Origin: Pseudomonas rubra
GTDB taxonomy: Bacteria; Pseudomonadota; Gammaproteobacteria; Pseudomonadales; Pseudomonadaceae
Reading direction: 5' to 3'
Length of the DNA stretch: 63,407 nucleotides
Assembly (NCBI RefSeq): GCF_028656935.1
Contig: NZ_JAMDGZ010000023.1
Coordinates: 1-63,407, forward strand
Part shown: piece after piece, positions 27,299-36,456 of the stretch
Layout: each line of letters starts with the position of its first letter
Numbering within the stretch: position 1 is the first letter of the stretch
Translations under genes and position numbers: made by a program
The notes under the pieces: model-generated
Seen by the model: the letters and a program-made list of their open reading frames with translations, nothing else
What the model was told of the DNA's origin: nothing
Database searches by the model: none

Positions 27299-28111
27299 TC
27301 AGTCTTGGCGCACAAAATAATCGTAACGCATCGATACCGTGACCTCGAAAGGTTCGGCCTGTTCGATGACACGCGCGCGTTTTTCGGCACTGGCACGCCA
27401 GCCATGGGGGGTCATGGCCAGTAGGTCGGCGCGGGCCTTGCTGTCGGCAAGGCTCAGGCGGAACACGAGGGTTTCGCTGTGGGCGTGCTGCATGCCCGCG
27501 GGCACCAGTGCCAGATGCTTGTCGTCGGCATAGTCGCGCACTTCATCGTAGAGCTTGTGGCGCAATTCGATCAGGTGCTCGCTGGTCGGGCCAACGCGCA
27601 TCAGGCCGCCGCCAGGGCTCAGCAGGCGCAGAGCCTCTTGCCAGTCCAGGGGGCTGAAGACACTGGCCAGGAACTGGCAACTGGCATCGGCCAGCGGCAC
27701 CCTGGCCATGCTTGCCACCAGCCAAGTCAGCGCCGGGTCGCGCTTGCAGGCACGCTTGACCGCTTCGCGGGAAATATCCAGGGCGTAACCGTCGGCTTGC
27801 GGCAACGCTTGGGCGATTTGCGCGGTGTAGTAACCCTCGCCACAGCCGATGTCCAGCCAGCGCGCGGGTGCGCGTTCGGCGGCAAGTTCGGCCAGGCGTC
27901 GGGCTACAGGCGCGTAATGGCCAGCGTTGAGAAAGTCGCGACGCGCCTCGACCATGGCCTGGTTGTCGCCCGGGTCACGGCTGTTCTTGTGCTGCACCGG
28001 CAACAGGTTCAGGTAACCCTGGCGGGCACGGTCGAAGCGATGGCCGGCGGTGCAGGTGACGCCGTTGTCGACGGTGCTGAGGGCGGCGCCGCAGATCGGG
28101 CAGGTCAGCAT
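27299..28111 (-). CDS. rlmA: 23S rRNA (guanine-745-N1)-methyltransferase-like
   Basis: The 270-residue product has the RlmA arrangement. An N-terminal zinc ribbon (LTCPICGAAL and TCTAGHRFD) is followed by a SAM-dependent methyltransferase core (WLDIGCGEGYYT, YALDIS, FSPLDWQEALRLLSPGGGL). It methylates 23S rRNA in E. coli; the specificity in this group (G745 or G748) is inferred from length and ribbon. It starts inside the dapE stop (TGATG, one-base overlap), a translationally coupled operon also seen in P. aeruginosa. Confidence 0.92.
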   Translation of the reverse strand: MLTCPICGAALSTVDNGVTCTAGHRFDRARQGYLNLLPVQHKNSRDPGDNQAMVEARRDFLNAGHYAPVARRLAELAAERAPARWLDIGCGEGYYTAQIAQALPQADGYALDISREAVKRACKRDPALTWLVASMARVPLADASCQFLASVFSPLDWQEALRLLSPGGGLMRVGPTSEHLIELRHKLYDEVRDYADDKHLALVPAGMQHAHSETLVFRLSLADSKARADLLAMTPHGWRASAEKRARVIEQAEPFEVTVSMRYDYFVRQD

Positions 28112-29262
28112 CAGGCAAGCAACCGGGTCAGGGTCTGGTAGTAGATTTCGGTCAGCACATCGAGGTCGCTGGCCAGGATCCGCTCGTTGACCTGGTGAAT
28201 GGTGGCGTTGACCGGGCCCAGCTCGACCACCTGGGTGCCCAGGGTGGCGATGAAGCGCCCATCGGAGGTGCCGCCGCTGGTCGAGGCCTGGGTTTCACGG
28301 CCGGTAACCGCCTTGATGCTGGCCGCGACCGCGTCGAGCAAATCGCCCGGTTCGGTGAGGAACGGCAGGCCCGACAGCGCCCAGTCCACGTGCCAGTCCA
28401 ACTGGTGCTTGTCGAGAATGGCGGCAACCCGCTGCTGCAGGCCTTCGACCGTCGACTCGGTAGAGAAACGGAAGTTGAACAGCGCAGTCAACTCGCCCGG
28501 TACCACGTTGGTGGCGCCGGTGCCGGAGTTGAGGTTGGAGATCTGGAAGCTGGTGGGCGGGAAGAACGCATTGCCTTCGTCCCAGTGCTCGGCTGCCAGC
28601 TCCGCCAGGGCCGGGGCGGCCAGGTGGATCGGATTTTTCGCCAGGTGCGGGTAGGCGACATGGCCCTGGACGCCGCGCACGGTGAGCTTGGCGCCGAGGG
28701 AGCCGCGACGACCGTTCTTGACCACGTCACCGACCAGCGTAGTGCTCGAGGGTTCGCCGACGATGCACCAGTCCAGGCGCTCGTTGCGGGCGGCCAGTCG
28801 CTCGATCACGGCCTTGGTGCCGTGGTGGGCGGGGCCTTCCTCGTCACTGGTGATCAGGAAGGCAACTTTGCCACGATGGTTCGGGTAGTCCGCGACGAAG
28901 CGCTCGGTGGCAACCACCATGGCTGCCAGGCTGCCCTTCATGTCGGCCGCGCCACGCCCGCAGAGCATGCCGTCGGCATCGATCAGGGCGTCGAACGGAT
29001 CATTCTGCCAGGCCTGTACCGGGCCGGTCGGGACCACGTCGGTGTGGCCGGCGAAGCACAACACCGGACCTTCCTGGCTGCCATGGGTGGCCCAGAAATT
29101 GTCGACGTCTTCGATCCGCATCGGTTCAAGCATGAAGCCAGCATCGCCCAGGCGTTGCATCATCTGTTTCTGGCAGTCGAAGTCCAGCGGGGTAACCGAT
29201 GGACGGCGAATCAGGTCGCAGGCCAGTTCAAGGGTAGGCGAGAGGTCGGCTGGGGCCGTCAT
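28111..29262 (-). CDS. dapE: Succinyl-diaminopimelate desuccinylase
   Basis: DapE hydrolyses N-succinyl-LL-diaminopimelate to LL-diaminopimelate for lysine and peptidoglycan. The 383-residue M20 metalloenzyme shows metal ligands in [26 protein letters not shown] and CIVGEPSS, and the late substrate segment with [10 protein letters not shown] and [16 protein letters not shown] 29262 gives the usual [14 protein letters not shown] start; GGAG precedes it. DapD and DapC are elsewhere in this window. Confidence 0.96.
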   Translation of the reverse strand: MTAPADLSPTLELACDLIRRPSVTPLDFDCQKQMMQRLGDAGFMLEPMRIEDVDNFWATHGSQEGPVLCFAGHTDVVPTGPVQAWQNDPFDALIDADGMLCGRGAADMKGSLAAMVVATERFVADYPNHRGKVAFLITSDEEGPAHHGTKAVIERLAARNERLDWCIVGEPSSTTLVGDVVKNGRRGSLGAKLTVRGVQGHVAYPHLAKNPIHLAAPALAELAAEHWDEGNAFFPPTSFQISNLNSGTGATNVVPGELTALFNFRFSTESTVEGLQQRVAAILDKHQLDWHVDWALSGLPFLTEPGDLLDAVAASIKAVTGRETQASTSGGTSDGRFIATLGTQVVELGPVNATIHQVNERILASDLDVLTEIYYQTLTRLLA

Positions 29263-29362
29263 GGGGAACTCCGGGGCAAGGCAGGGCACGAATTCGAGGG
29301 GGGTTATCTTATAGCAAAAGCGGGGGCTGAGGACCTTGGATCTGTGCTGTTTGTCAGGGCCT

Positions 29363-29416
29363 CATCGCTGGCAAGCCAGCTCCCACAGGTATGTGGGAGC
29401 TGGCTTGCCAGCGATG
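29363..29416. repeat. REP palindrome (perfect 25-base arms)
   Basis: Arms 29363-29387 and 29392-29416 are perfect complements around GGTA. The core is GCTGGCAAGCCAGC, a different version from the GCGGGGCAAGCCCGC copies. It lies between ndvB and dapE on the minus strand and may end the ndvB transcript. Confidence 0.92.
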
Positions 29417-29437
29417 GGCTGCAAAGCAGCCTGGGGG

Positions 29438-32029
29438 TCAGGAGACCTGGGCTGGCTGCGCGGCGTCCACAGGCTTGGGCAGCGACGACAGCATGGCCAT
29501 GATCAGCGCCGCCAGGTACGGCAGCGACTGCACCAGCAGCATGGTTACCCAGAAGCGCATGTCGTTGCTCGGCAGGCCCTGGACCAGGTAGATCCCGGCC
29601 GCCGCGCCCCACAGCAGCAACATGATGAACAGCTCCTCACGGGCTTCGGACAGCGCCACCAGCAGGCCATGGCTGTCGGCGTTCTTTGGCGTGCGGAAGA
29701 ACGGGATGCTGCTGGTGAAGAAGCCATATAGCACGGCCTTGGCAATGGTGTGCGACAAGGCAAGGCCGGCCAGGGCCGCGGCGAAGGCGTCCTTGAGGTT
29801 CACACCTACCGCGCGGCGGTAGAGGAACACGATCTTGCCAACCTTGAACACGAACAGTGCCAGCGGCGGAATCGCGAAGATCAGCAGCGGCGGGTCGACC
29901 CGTTGCGGCACGATGATCATTGCCGCCGACCACAGCAGGGCGCCGACGGTGAAGAAAATGTTCATGCCATCGGCGATCCACGGCAACCAACCGGCAAGGA
30001 AGTGGTAGCGCTGGCCACGGGTCAGCTCCGAGTCCTTGCCGCGCAAGAGGCTCGCGGCGTGGCGCTTGATGATCTGGATGGCGCCATAGGCCCAGCGGAA
30101 GCGCTGCTTCTTGAAGTCGATGAAGGTGTCGGGCATCAGGCCCTTGCCATAGCTCTCGTGGGAATATGCGGCCGAGTAGCCTTTCTCGAACACCCGCAGG
30201 CCAAGCTCGGCGTCTTCACAGATACACCAGTCGGCCCAGCCCAGCTCTTCGAGCACCGAGCGCCGGGTCATGGTCATGGTGCCGTGCTGAATGATGGCGT
30301 CGCGGTCGTTGCGGGTGACCATGCCGATATGGAAGAAGCCCTTGTACTCGCTGTAACACAGCTTCTTGAAGGTACTTTCGTACTGATCACGGTAGTCCTG
30401 GGGCGATTGCACCACGGCGATTTTCGGATCGGCGAAGTGCGGCACCATGTGCTTGAGCCAGTTGCGGTCGACGCAGTAGTCCGAGTCGATCACCGCGATC
30501 ACTTCAGCATCCTTGGCGGTATGCGGGATCAGGTAGTTCAGCGCACCACCCTTGAAGCCGGCCAGGGGTGCGACATGGAAGAACTTGAAGCGCTCGCCGA
30601 GCATCTCGCAGTGAGCCTTGATCGGCTCCCAGACCGCCGGGTCCTTGGTGTTGTTGTCGATGATCAGGACTTCGTAGTCCGGATAATCCAGCGCCGCCAG
30701 GGCATTGAGGGTCTGCTTGACCATCTCCGGCGGCTCGTTGTAGCACGGCACGTGCACCGAGACCTTCGGCCGGTAGGCGGCGTCGGCCTGCACTGGCAGG
30801 AACTCCCGGCGGCGCTTGTGAATCCACACCGCTTCCGCCAGTTCATGGGCCTCGGTCAGCAGTACGATAAACACGCCGAGGGCACCCAGGGCGAGCAAGA
30901 AGCCCACGGTCAGGCTGAACCAGGTGCTGTATTGCTGGCTGTAGTCGTAGCCGATCCACACCAGTACCGAGCCGCAGAGAAAGGCGATGAAGGTCAGGAA
31001 GGTTCGCCCGCGCTGGCGCAGGGCCGAGCCGTCGATCAGCAGCAGGGTCAGTGAAAGCATCGCCAGTACCACCGAACCGACCGCCAGCACGCGCCACTGC
31101 GGAATGGCTACCACCGGGCCTTCGAAGTTGAATTTCTGTTGGCGGGCGGCGTTGAATACGCCCCAGTAGGCGCCTACCGAACCTTCGTCGCTGGCCTTCC
31201 ACGGCTGGTCGTAGGCTTCGATGACAAAGTAGTTGTAACCCTGGCGGTTGAGCTTGTTGACCAGGGTACGCAGGTAGATGGCCTGGTCGGCCTGGGTGGC
31301 CTCGGCGCCGCCACGCATGCGGCCGTTGCTCGGCCAGCCGACTTCCGACAGCAGCAAGGGTTTGCGCGGGAATTGTTGCTTGAGGTCGCGGGCGCGGTCC
31401 AGCACGAACTGGCCGGCATCCTTCATCGGGATGAATTCCCAGTACGGCAAGATGTGCGCAGCCACAAGGTCCGCGTGCTTGGCCAGCTCTGGATTCTCTT
31501 TCCAGATGTGCCACTGCTCACTGGTGGTCACCGGCACCTTGACCGCCGCGCGCACCCGGTCCATGTACTGGATCAAGGCTTCTGGGGTGATCTCCTTGCG
31601 AAACAGCGCTTCGTTGCCGACCATCACCCGCACGACACTGCGCGAGCTGTTGGCCAGTTCGATGGCTTTGGCGATTTCTCGCTCGTTGCGCTCAAGGTCC
31701 GGGCTGATCCACACCCCCAGGGTTACGCGCAGGCCGAACTCTTCGGCCAGGCGCGGAATCTCTGCCTGGGTGCCTTCCACCGTATAGATGCGGATGCTGT
31801 CGGTCAGCTTGCTGAGCTGCTCCAGGTCCTGGCGCAGTTCATCCTCGCTGGGGTACTGGCCCTTCTGCGGGCTCTCGCCCAGGCGGAACGGCGAGTAGGA
31901 GAAACCGGAAATCTGCTCCGGCCAGTTGGGGGCGGAAACCGGGCGGTTGATCAGCGCCCAGAACCCGGTGAATAGCGCGGCGATTGCCATGACTATGACC
32001 AGGTTGATACCAAATTTACGCGATGACAT
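29438..32029 (-). CDS. ndvB: GH17-GT2 fusion glucan synthase (NdvB-like)
   Basis: The 863-residue inner-membrane protein joins a periplasmic glycoside hydrolase 17 domain (about 40-300) to a cytoplasmic GT2 glycosyltransferase (about 420-700). GH17 shows GNEAL (acid, about Glu137) and LLSEVGWPSNG (nucleophile, about Glu228). GT2 shows IDSDYCVD (about 513), ICEDAELG and the QRFRW motif (about 640). One N-terminal anchor, two-to-four mid segments and several C-terminal segments surround them. P. aeruginosa NdvB (PA1163), next to dapE, makes cyclic beta-1,3-glucans linked to biofilm tolerance; the same gene order supports orthology. ATG 32029 gives the natural membrane-anchor start. The upstream gap to tcdA (32030-32318) has no gene. 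Confidence 0.93.
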   Translation of the reverse strand: MSSRKFGINLVIVMAIAALFTGFWALINRPVSAPNWPEQISGFSYSPFRLGESPQKGQYPSEDELRQDLEQLSKLTDSIRIYTVEGTQAEIPRLAEEFGLRVTLGVWISPDLERNEREIAKAIELANSSRSVVRVMVGNEALFRKEITPEALIQYMDRVRAAVKVPVTTSEQWHIWKENPELAKHADLVAAHILPYWEFIPMKDAGQFVLDRARDLKQQFPRKPLLLSEVGWPSNGRMRGGAEATQADQAIYLRTLVNKLNRQGYNYFVIEAYDQPWKASDEGSVGAYWGVFNAARQQKFNFEGPVVAIPQWRVLAVGSVVLAMLSLTLLLIDGSALRQRGRTFLTFIAFLCGSVLVWIGYDYSQQYSTWFSLTVGFLLALGALGVFIVLLTEAHELAEAVWIHKRRREFLPVQADAAYRPKVSVHVPCYNEPPEMVKQTLNALAALDYPDYEVLIIDNNTKDPAVWEPIKAHCEMLGERFKFFHVAPLAGFKGGALNYLIPHTAKDAEVIAVIDSDYCVDRNWLKHMVPHFADPKIAVVQSPQDYRDQYESTFKKLCYSEYKGFFHIGMVTRNDRDAIIQHGTMTMTRRSVLEELGWADWCICEDAELGLRVFEKGYSAAYSHESYGKGLMPDTFIDFKKQRFRWAYGAIQIIKRHAASLLRGKDSELTRGQRYHFLAGWLPWIADGMNIFFTVGALLWSAAMIIVPQRVDPPLLIFAIPPLALFVFKVGKIVFLYRRAVGVNLKDAFAAALAGLALSHTIAKAVLYGFFTSSIPFFRTPKNADSHGLLVALSEAREELFIMLLLWGAAAGIYLVQGLPSNDMRFWVTMLLVQSLPYLAALIMAMLSSLPKPVDAAQPAQVS

Positions 32030-32318
32030 AGATAGTTGGGGTTCCGAAAGGTGGAACGGGCTGGCGCCCGAGGGCGCGAATCCTGTGTGCTTCCTGCCCA
32101 GGCAGCGTGGGAACAGGTTGGCGCAGAAGATTGGATTGGCTTCAGCGCTTGAAGTTCTCAGCCCGTACTTTTGTCGTCCAAGTCTTTGGATTGCATAGGA
32201 CATTAAAGCAGGATTACAACTACCTTGACCAATCCACGGCTCAGGCGTTGGTCGCCCGTGGGATGCCATTACGCCGCAAGGGGCCTATAATATGCGCCGG
32301 TTTTTTCGGGGTTGGGCC

Positions 32319-33140
32319 ATGAGTACAGAAGATCCACGCTTTGCCGGTGTTGCCCGGTTATACGGTGACAACGGCCTGCAGCGCCTGCGCGAGGCCCATG
32401 TGGCGATCGTCGGCATCGGCGGGGGCGGCTCCTGGGCGGCCGAAGCCATGGCCCGTAGCGGCGTGGGCGAAATTTCCCTGTTCGATCTCGATGATGTTTG
32501 CGTCAGCAACACCAACCGGCAGTTGCATGCCCAGGAAGGCAATATTGGCCGGGCCAAGGCCGAGGTGATGGCCGAGCGCCTGCGGGCGATCAACCCGGCG
32601 TGCAAGGTGCATGCGGTGGTCGACTTCGTCACCAAGGAGACCCTGCCCGAGTACATCGGCGAGCATATCGACTGCGTCATCGACTGCATCGACAGTGTCA
32701 TGGCCAAGGCGGCACTGATCGGTTGGTGCAAGCGGCACAAAGTGACCATTATCAGTACCGGTGGCGCCGGCGGGCAGATCGACCCGACCCAGATCCGCGT
32801 CGCCGACCTGAACAAGACCTTCAACGATCCGCTGGCCTCGCGGGTGCGTTCCACCCTGCGCCGTGACTATGGGTTTTCCCGCACGGTGACCCGTAATTAC
32901 AGCGTGCCGTGTGTGTTTTCCACCGAACAGCTGCGCTACCCCAAGGGCGACGGCAGCGTCTGCCTGCAGAAGAGTTTCGTTGGCGAAGGGGTCAAGCTGG
33001 ACTGCTCCGGCGGTTTTGGCGCGGTGATGATGGTCACTGCAACCTTTGGCATGGTCGCCGCCAGCAAGGCGGTGGAGAAGCTGGTGGCTGGCGCCCGTCG
33101 CCCGTCCGAGCGCAAGGCTCAGGCGTCGGCGGCGAGTTGA
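32319..33140 (+). CDS. tcdA: tRNA threonylcarbamoyladenosine dehydratase
   Basis: TcdA (CsdL) is an E1-like ATP-dependent enzyme that cyclises t6A37 to ct6A. The 273-residue product shows the ATP site VGIGGGGSWAAEAMARSGVG, FDLDDVCVSNTNRQ and the Cys-containing tail region (VPCVFSTEQ and DCSGGFGAVM). ATG 32319 is preferred to ATG 32292, which would only add MRRFFRGWA. It is convergent with csdE and overlaps its 3' end by 22 bases. CsdE can serve as a sulfur carrier partner of CsdL in E. coli. Confidence 0.95.
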   Translation: MSTEDPRFAGVARLYGDNGLQRLREAHVAIVGIGGGGSWAAEAMARSGVGEISLFDLDDVCVSNTNRQLHAQEGNIGRAKAEVMAERLRAINPACKVHAVVDFVTKETLPEYIGEHIDCVIDCIDSVMAKAALIGWCKRHKVTIISTGGAGGQIDPTQIRVADLNKTFNDPLASRVRSTLRRDYGFSRTVTRNYSVPCVFSTEQLRYPKGDGSVCLQKSFVGEGVKLDCSGGFGAVMMVTATFGMVAASKAVEKLVAGARRPSERKAQASAAS

Positions 33141-33529
33141 GCCATGCGTTGCAGCACGGCATTCAAGCCGTTGCTGCGTGATGGCGAGAGCTGGCGGCCC
33201 AGGCCCAACTGATTGAACCAGGCGGGCAGGTCCAGTTGCTTGAGCTCGGCGCTGGACAAGCCTTCGACCCGCACCAGCAGCAGCGCCAGCAAGCCACGGA
33301 TGATCCGTGCGTCACTGGCGCCCTTGAAGCGCCACTGGCCATCCTGTTGCTCGGCCACCAGCCAGACCTGGCTTTCGCAGCCGTGCACACGGTTGGGCTC
33401 GGACTTTTCCTCTTCGCTCAAGGGCGCCAGGCGCTCGCCCCATTGCATCAACAGCCGTGCGCGCTGTTCCCAGCCAGCGGCTTGTTCGAAGGCGTCCAGA
33501 GCTTGCTGCGCGGCTATCGGTGGGCTCAT
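33119..33529 (-). CDS. csdE: SufE/CsdE-family sulfur acceptor
   Basis: The 136-residue protein accepts persulfide sulfur from CsdA. Its active Cys is in HGCESQVWLV (about residue 51), with WEQRARLLMQWGERL at the start and the conserved RSNGLNAVLQRM near the end. Its start overlaps the csdA stop by four bases (33526-33529), so CsdA and CsdE are translationally coupled. The 3' end overlaps the end of tcdA. Cytoplasmic. Confidence 0.94.
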   Translation of the reverse strand: MSPPIAAQQALDAFEQAAGWEQRARLLMQWGERLAPLSEEEKSEPNRVHGCESQVWLVAEQQDGQWRFKGASDARIIRGLLALLLVRVEGLSSAELKQLDLPAWFNQLGLGRQLSPSRSNGLNAVLQRMAQLAADA

Positions 33530-34731
33530 CGCAGCAACTCCAGGGCCTGGTCCAAGGCTTCAAAGAAACGCTGCAGGTCGTCGGAGTCGTTGTACAGTCC
33601 CAGGGACACGCGGATCGCGCCGTCCAGGCCGAGGCTTTTCAACAACGGCATGGCACAGTGATGACCGGCGCGCACGGCAATGCCCTGCTCGGTGAGCATA
33701 TGGGCCAGATCAGCGTTGTGCACGCCGTCGATCACGAAGCTGGCCAGGGCCACGTGCGGTTGGCCGAGCAGGCGGATGCCTTCGCGATCGTTCAGACCGC
33801 GCAGCAGATGGCGGTGCAGGCCGGCTTCATGCTCGGCGACAGCGTTGGCATCGAGCCCGGCCAGGTAGTCCAGGCTGGCGCCCAGACCGATCACGCTGGC
33901 AATTGGCGGGGTGCCGGCTTCGAAACCCAGTGGCGCCGGGCGAAAGCTTGCGCTGTGGTAGTCGGCGACTTGCACCATCTCGCCGCCGAACTGCCAGTGG
34001 CGCAGGCGCGCCAGGGCTTCGGGGCGGCCGTAGAGCACGCCGACACCGTCCGGGCCATACAGCTTGTGGCTGGAAAATACATAGAAATCGCAGCCCAATT
34101 GGCGTACATCGTGGCGGCCGTGGACCACCCCCTGGGCGCCATCGACCACGGTCAGCGCGCCTTGGGCCTGGGCGTGAGCCAGCAGCGGCTCCAGCGGCTG
34201 CCAGGCGCCGAGTACGTTGGATAGCTGGCTGAGCGCCAGCACCCGGGTGCGCGGGCCAATCAGTTGCAGGGCGATGTTGAGGTCGATCAGGCCGCGACTG
34301 TCCAGGGGCAGGACCACCAGCTTGAGGCCGCGGCGCTGCGCCAGCTGTTGCCAGGGCAACAGGTTGGCATGGTGCTCCAGGGCGCTGATGGCAATCTCGT
34401 CACCGGCCTCGAACAGTGGCTCAAGCCCGTAGGCGAGCAGGTTCAGGGCCGAGGTGGCGCCATGGGTGAAGACAATGTGTTGCGGGTCGGCGGCATTCAG
34501 CCAGCCGGCGACTTTTTCCCGGCTGCGTTCGAAGGCCTGGGTTGCCAGGGCGCCGGGCAGGTGCTGGGCACGGTGCACATTGGCAGCACCATGGCCGTAA
34601 TAGTGGCTCAGGGCATCGAGCAGGACTTGCGGTTTTTGCGTGGTAGCGGCGCTGTCCAGGTAGGTCTGGTACTGCCGTTGCAGGGCGTCGATGGCTGGAA
34701 AGTCAGCGCGCCAGGGAGAGGGCTGGAACAT
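33526..34731 (-). CDS. csdA: Cysteine desulfurase, SufS/CsdA type
   Basis: This PLP enzyme removes sulfur from cysteine and passes it to CsdE. The 401-residue chain has the PLP Lys in SSHKLYGP (about residue 222) and the active Cys in AGHHCAMP (about 358), the short type II loop. The N-terminus YLDSAATTQKP is typical. It is the third gene of a minus-strand run (ArsC-like, dapD, csdA, csdE). The separate IscS system is not in this window. Confidence 0.95.
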   Translation of the reverse strand: MFQPSPWRADFPAIDALQRQYQTYLDSAATTQKPQVLLDALSHYYGHGAANVHRAQHLPGALATQAFERSREKVAGWLNAADPQHIVFTHGATSALNLLAYGLEPLFEAGDEIAISALEHHANLLPWQQLAQRRGLKLVVLPLDSRGLIDLNIALQLIGPRTRVLALSQLSNVLGAWQPLEPLLAHAQAQGALTVVDGAQGVVHGRHDVRQLGCDFYVFSSHKLYGPDGVGVLYGRPEALARLRHWQFGGEMVQVADYHSASFRPAPLGFEAGTPPIASVIGLGASLDYLAGLDANAVAEHEAGLHRHLLRGLNDREGIRLLGQPHVALASFVIDGVHNADLAHMLTEQGIAVRAGHHCAMPLLKSLGLDGAIRVSLGLYNDSDDLQRFFEALDQALELLR

Positions 34732-34785
34732 GATGATCGGACCTGAAAATCGGGCCTGGCGTTAGGCCAGACCCGATGGTACCAC

Positions 34786-35820
34786 TTAGTTGTGGGCGTG
34801 CAGCGCTTCGTTCAGCTCGATGGCCGACTTGTGGGTTTTGCACTCCACGGCGCCATTGAGCGAGTTGCGGCGGAACAGCAGGTCGGTCTGGCCAGCCAGG
34901 TCGCGGGCCTTGACCACCTTGACCAGCTGGTTGTTCTCGTCCAGCAGGTTCACCTTGGTGCCGGCGGTGATGTACAGGCCGGCTTCGACGGTGTTGCGGT
35001 CGCCCAGCGGGATGCCGATACCGGCGTTAGCGCCGATCAGGCAGCCTTCGCCGACCTTGATGACGATGTTGCCGCCACCGGACAGGGTGCCCATGGTCGA
35101 GCAACCGCCGCCCAGGTCCGAGCCCTTGCCGACGAAGACGCCCGCCGAGACGCGGCCTTCGATCATGCCCGGGCCTTCGGTGCCAGCGTTAAAGTTGACG
35201 AAGCCTTCGTGCATGATGGTGGTGCCTTCGCCGATGTAGGCGCCCAGGCGCACGCGGGCGCTGTCAGCGATACGCACGCCGGCAGGGACTACGTAGTCGG
35301 TCATCTTCGGGAACTTGTCTACCGAGAATACTTCCAGCAGTTCGCCCTTGAGGCGCGCTTCGAGTTGCTGTTCGGCAAGCTCTGCCAGGTCGACGGCGCC
35401 CTGGCTGGTCCAGGCCACGTTCGGCAGCAGCGGGAAGATGCCAGTCAGGTTCAGGCCGTGCGGCTTGATCAGACGGTGCGAGAGCAGGTGCAGTTTCAGG
35501 TAGGCTTCCGGCGTGGACGTCAGGGCGGCGTCTTCGGCCAGCAAGGTGGCCACCAGTGGCTTGTTGCTTTCGGCCAGGCGGGTCAGCAGCGCGGCTTGCG
35601 CAGCATCGACTCCCTTGAGGGCTTCGGCCAGCTGGGCGGCCTGGCTGGTGCTGAAGGCGATCGCCTGGTTGCCGCCTTCATAACCCAGAACCGGGGCGAT
35701 GGCCGCGACCAGTTCGGCAGCCGGGTTGACCAGCGGTTGCGCGTAGAACACTTCCAGCCAGGCGCCTTGACGGTTCTGGGTGCCGACACCGAAGGCCAGG
35801 CTGAACAGGGTAGTGGACAT
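34786..35820 (-). CDS. dapD: Tetrahydrodipicolinate N-succinyltransferase
   Basis: DapD adds succinate from succinyl-CoA to tetrahydrodipicolinate in the succinylase DAP branch. The 344-residue product is the long DapD type of pseudomonads. A hexapeptide-repeat left-handed beta-helix fills the second half (VRLGAYIGEGTTIMHEGFVN, then GGGCSTMGTLSGGG, IGANAGIGIPLGDRNTVEAGLYI). An N-terminal alpha/beta domain precedes it. AGAGGT precedes ATG 35820. It lies between the ArsC-like gene and csdA on one strand. Confidence 0.95.
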   Translation of the reverse strand: MSTTLFSLAFGVGTQNRQGAWLEVFYAQPLVNPAAELVAAIAPVLGYEGGNQAIAFSTSQAAQLAEALKGVDAAQAALLTRLAESNKPLVATLLAEDAALTSTPEAYLKLHLLSHRLIKPHGLNLTGIFPLLPNVAWTSQGAVDLAELAEQQLEARLKGELLEVFSVDKFPKMTDYVVPAGVRIADSARVRLGAYIGEGTTIMHEGFVNFNAGTEGPGMIEGRVSAGVFVGKGSDLGGGCSTMGTLSGGGNIVIKVGEGCLIGANAGIGIPLGDRNTVEAGLYITAGTKVNLLDENNQLVKVVKARDLAGQTDLLFRRNSLNGAVECKTHKSAIELNEALHAHN

Positions 35821-35862
35821 GCAGTTACCTCTTGCGAAATTGAATGAAAGCTCGGCGCCGGG

Positions 35863-36225
35863 TTACTGAAGGGCGGCCGCGTACAGATCAGGCTTGAAGC
35901 CGACCAGGGTCCGCTCCCCGAGATCGAGCACGGGGCGCTTGATCATCGACGGTTGGGCCAGCATCAGTTCGATGGCTTTGCCCTGGTCGAGATCGGCCTT
36001 CTGGGCGTCTTCGAGTTTGCGGAAGGTGGTGCCAGCACGGTTGAGGACTGTTTGCCAGCCATGCTCATCGCACCAGCGCTCAAGGCTCGCACGGTCGATG
36101 CCCTGGGTCTTGTAGTCGTGGAAATCGTAGCCCAGGCCTTGGACTTCAAGCCAGGTGCGGGCTTTCTTCATGGTGTCACAGGCCTTGATTCCATAAAGGT
36201 GCAATGGCGTGTCGCGTTTGGTCAT
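35863..36225 (-). CDS. ArsC/Spx-family protein (YffB-like)
   Basis: The 120-residue thioredoxin-fold protein carries the single catalytic-type Cys in YGIKACDTMKKA (Cys16) and the C-terminal RPVLDLGERTLVGFKPD. It resembles E. coli YffB, an ArsC-like protein of unknown role that sits next to dapE there; here it sits next to dapD. A true arsenate reductase is less likely because the surrounding genes have no arsenic link. AGGAGGGG precedes ATG 36225. Confidence 0.9.
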   Translation of the reverse strand: MTKRDTPLHLYGIKACDTMKKARTWLEVQGLGYDFHDYKTQGIDRASLERWCDEHGWQTVLNRAGTTFRKLEDAQKADLDQGKAIELMLAQPSMIKRPVLDLGERTLVGFKPDLYAAALQ

Positions 36226-36456
36226 GTCTTGCCCCTCCTGGGAAAAAATGGTGAAGGATTATGCCACGGTCCACGGCTTTGGGTTGGCGCCACCCAGTCT
36301 CTTTGTAGCATTGTGTTACAGCTTCTGTGCAGTTCTGCGACTTTTGTGCAGCGGTGCGCCGGCAGCCTAAGCGGCTAATATGTCGTTTCAATGGCAGTGC
36401 CGCGCCCAGGCCAGCATCGGCTATTGAAAGCGTTTGAATTGAACAGGACTCGCTGC

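Noticed and set aside
29750..31054. 434-codon plus-strand frame inside ndvB
   Set aside because: Antisense of the GT2 and membrane region; no recognisable protein.
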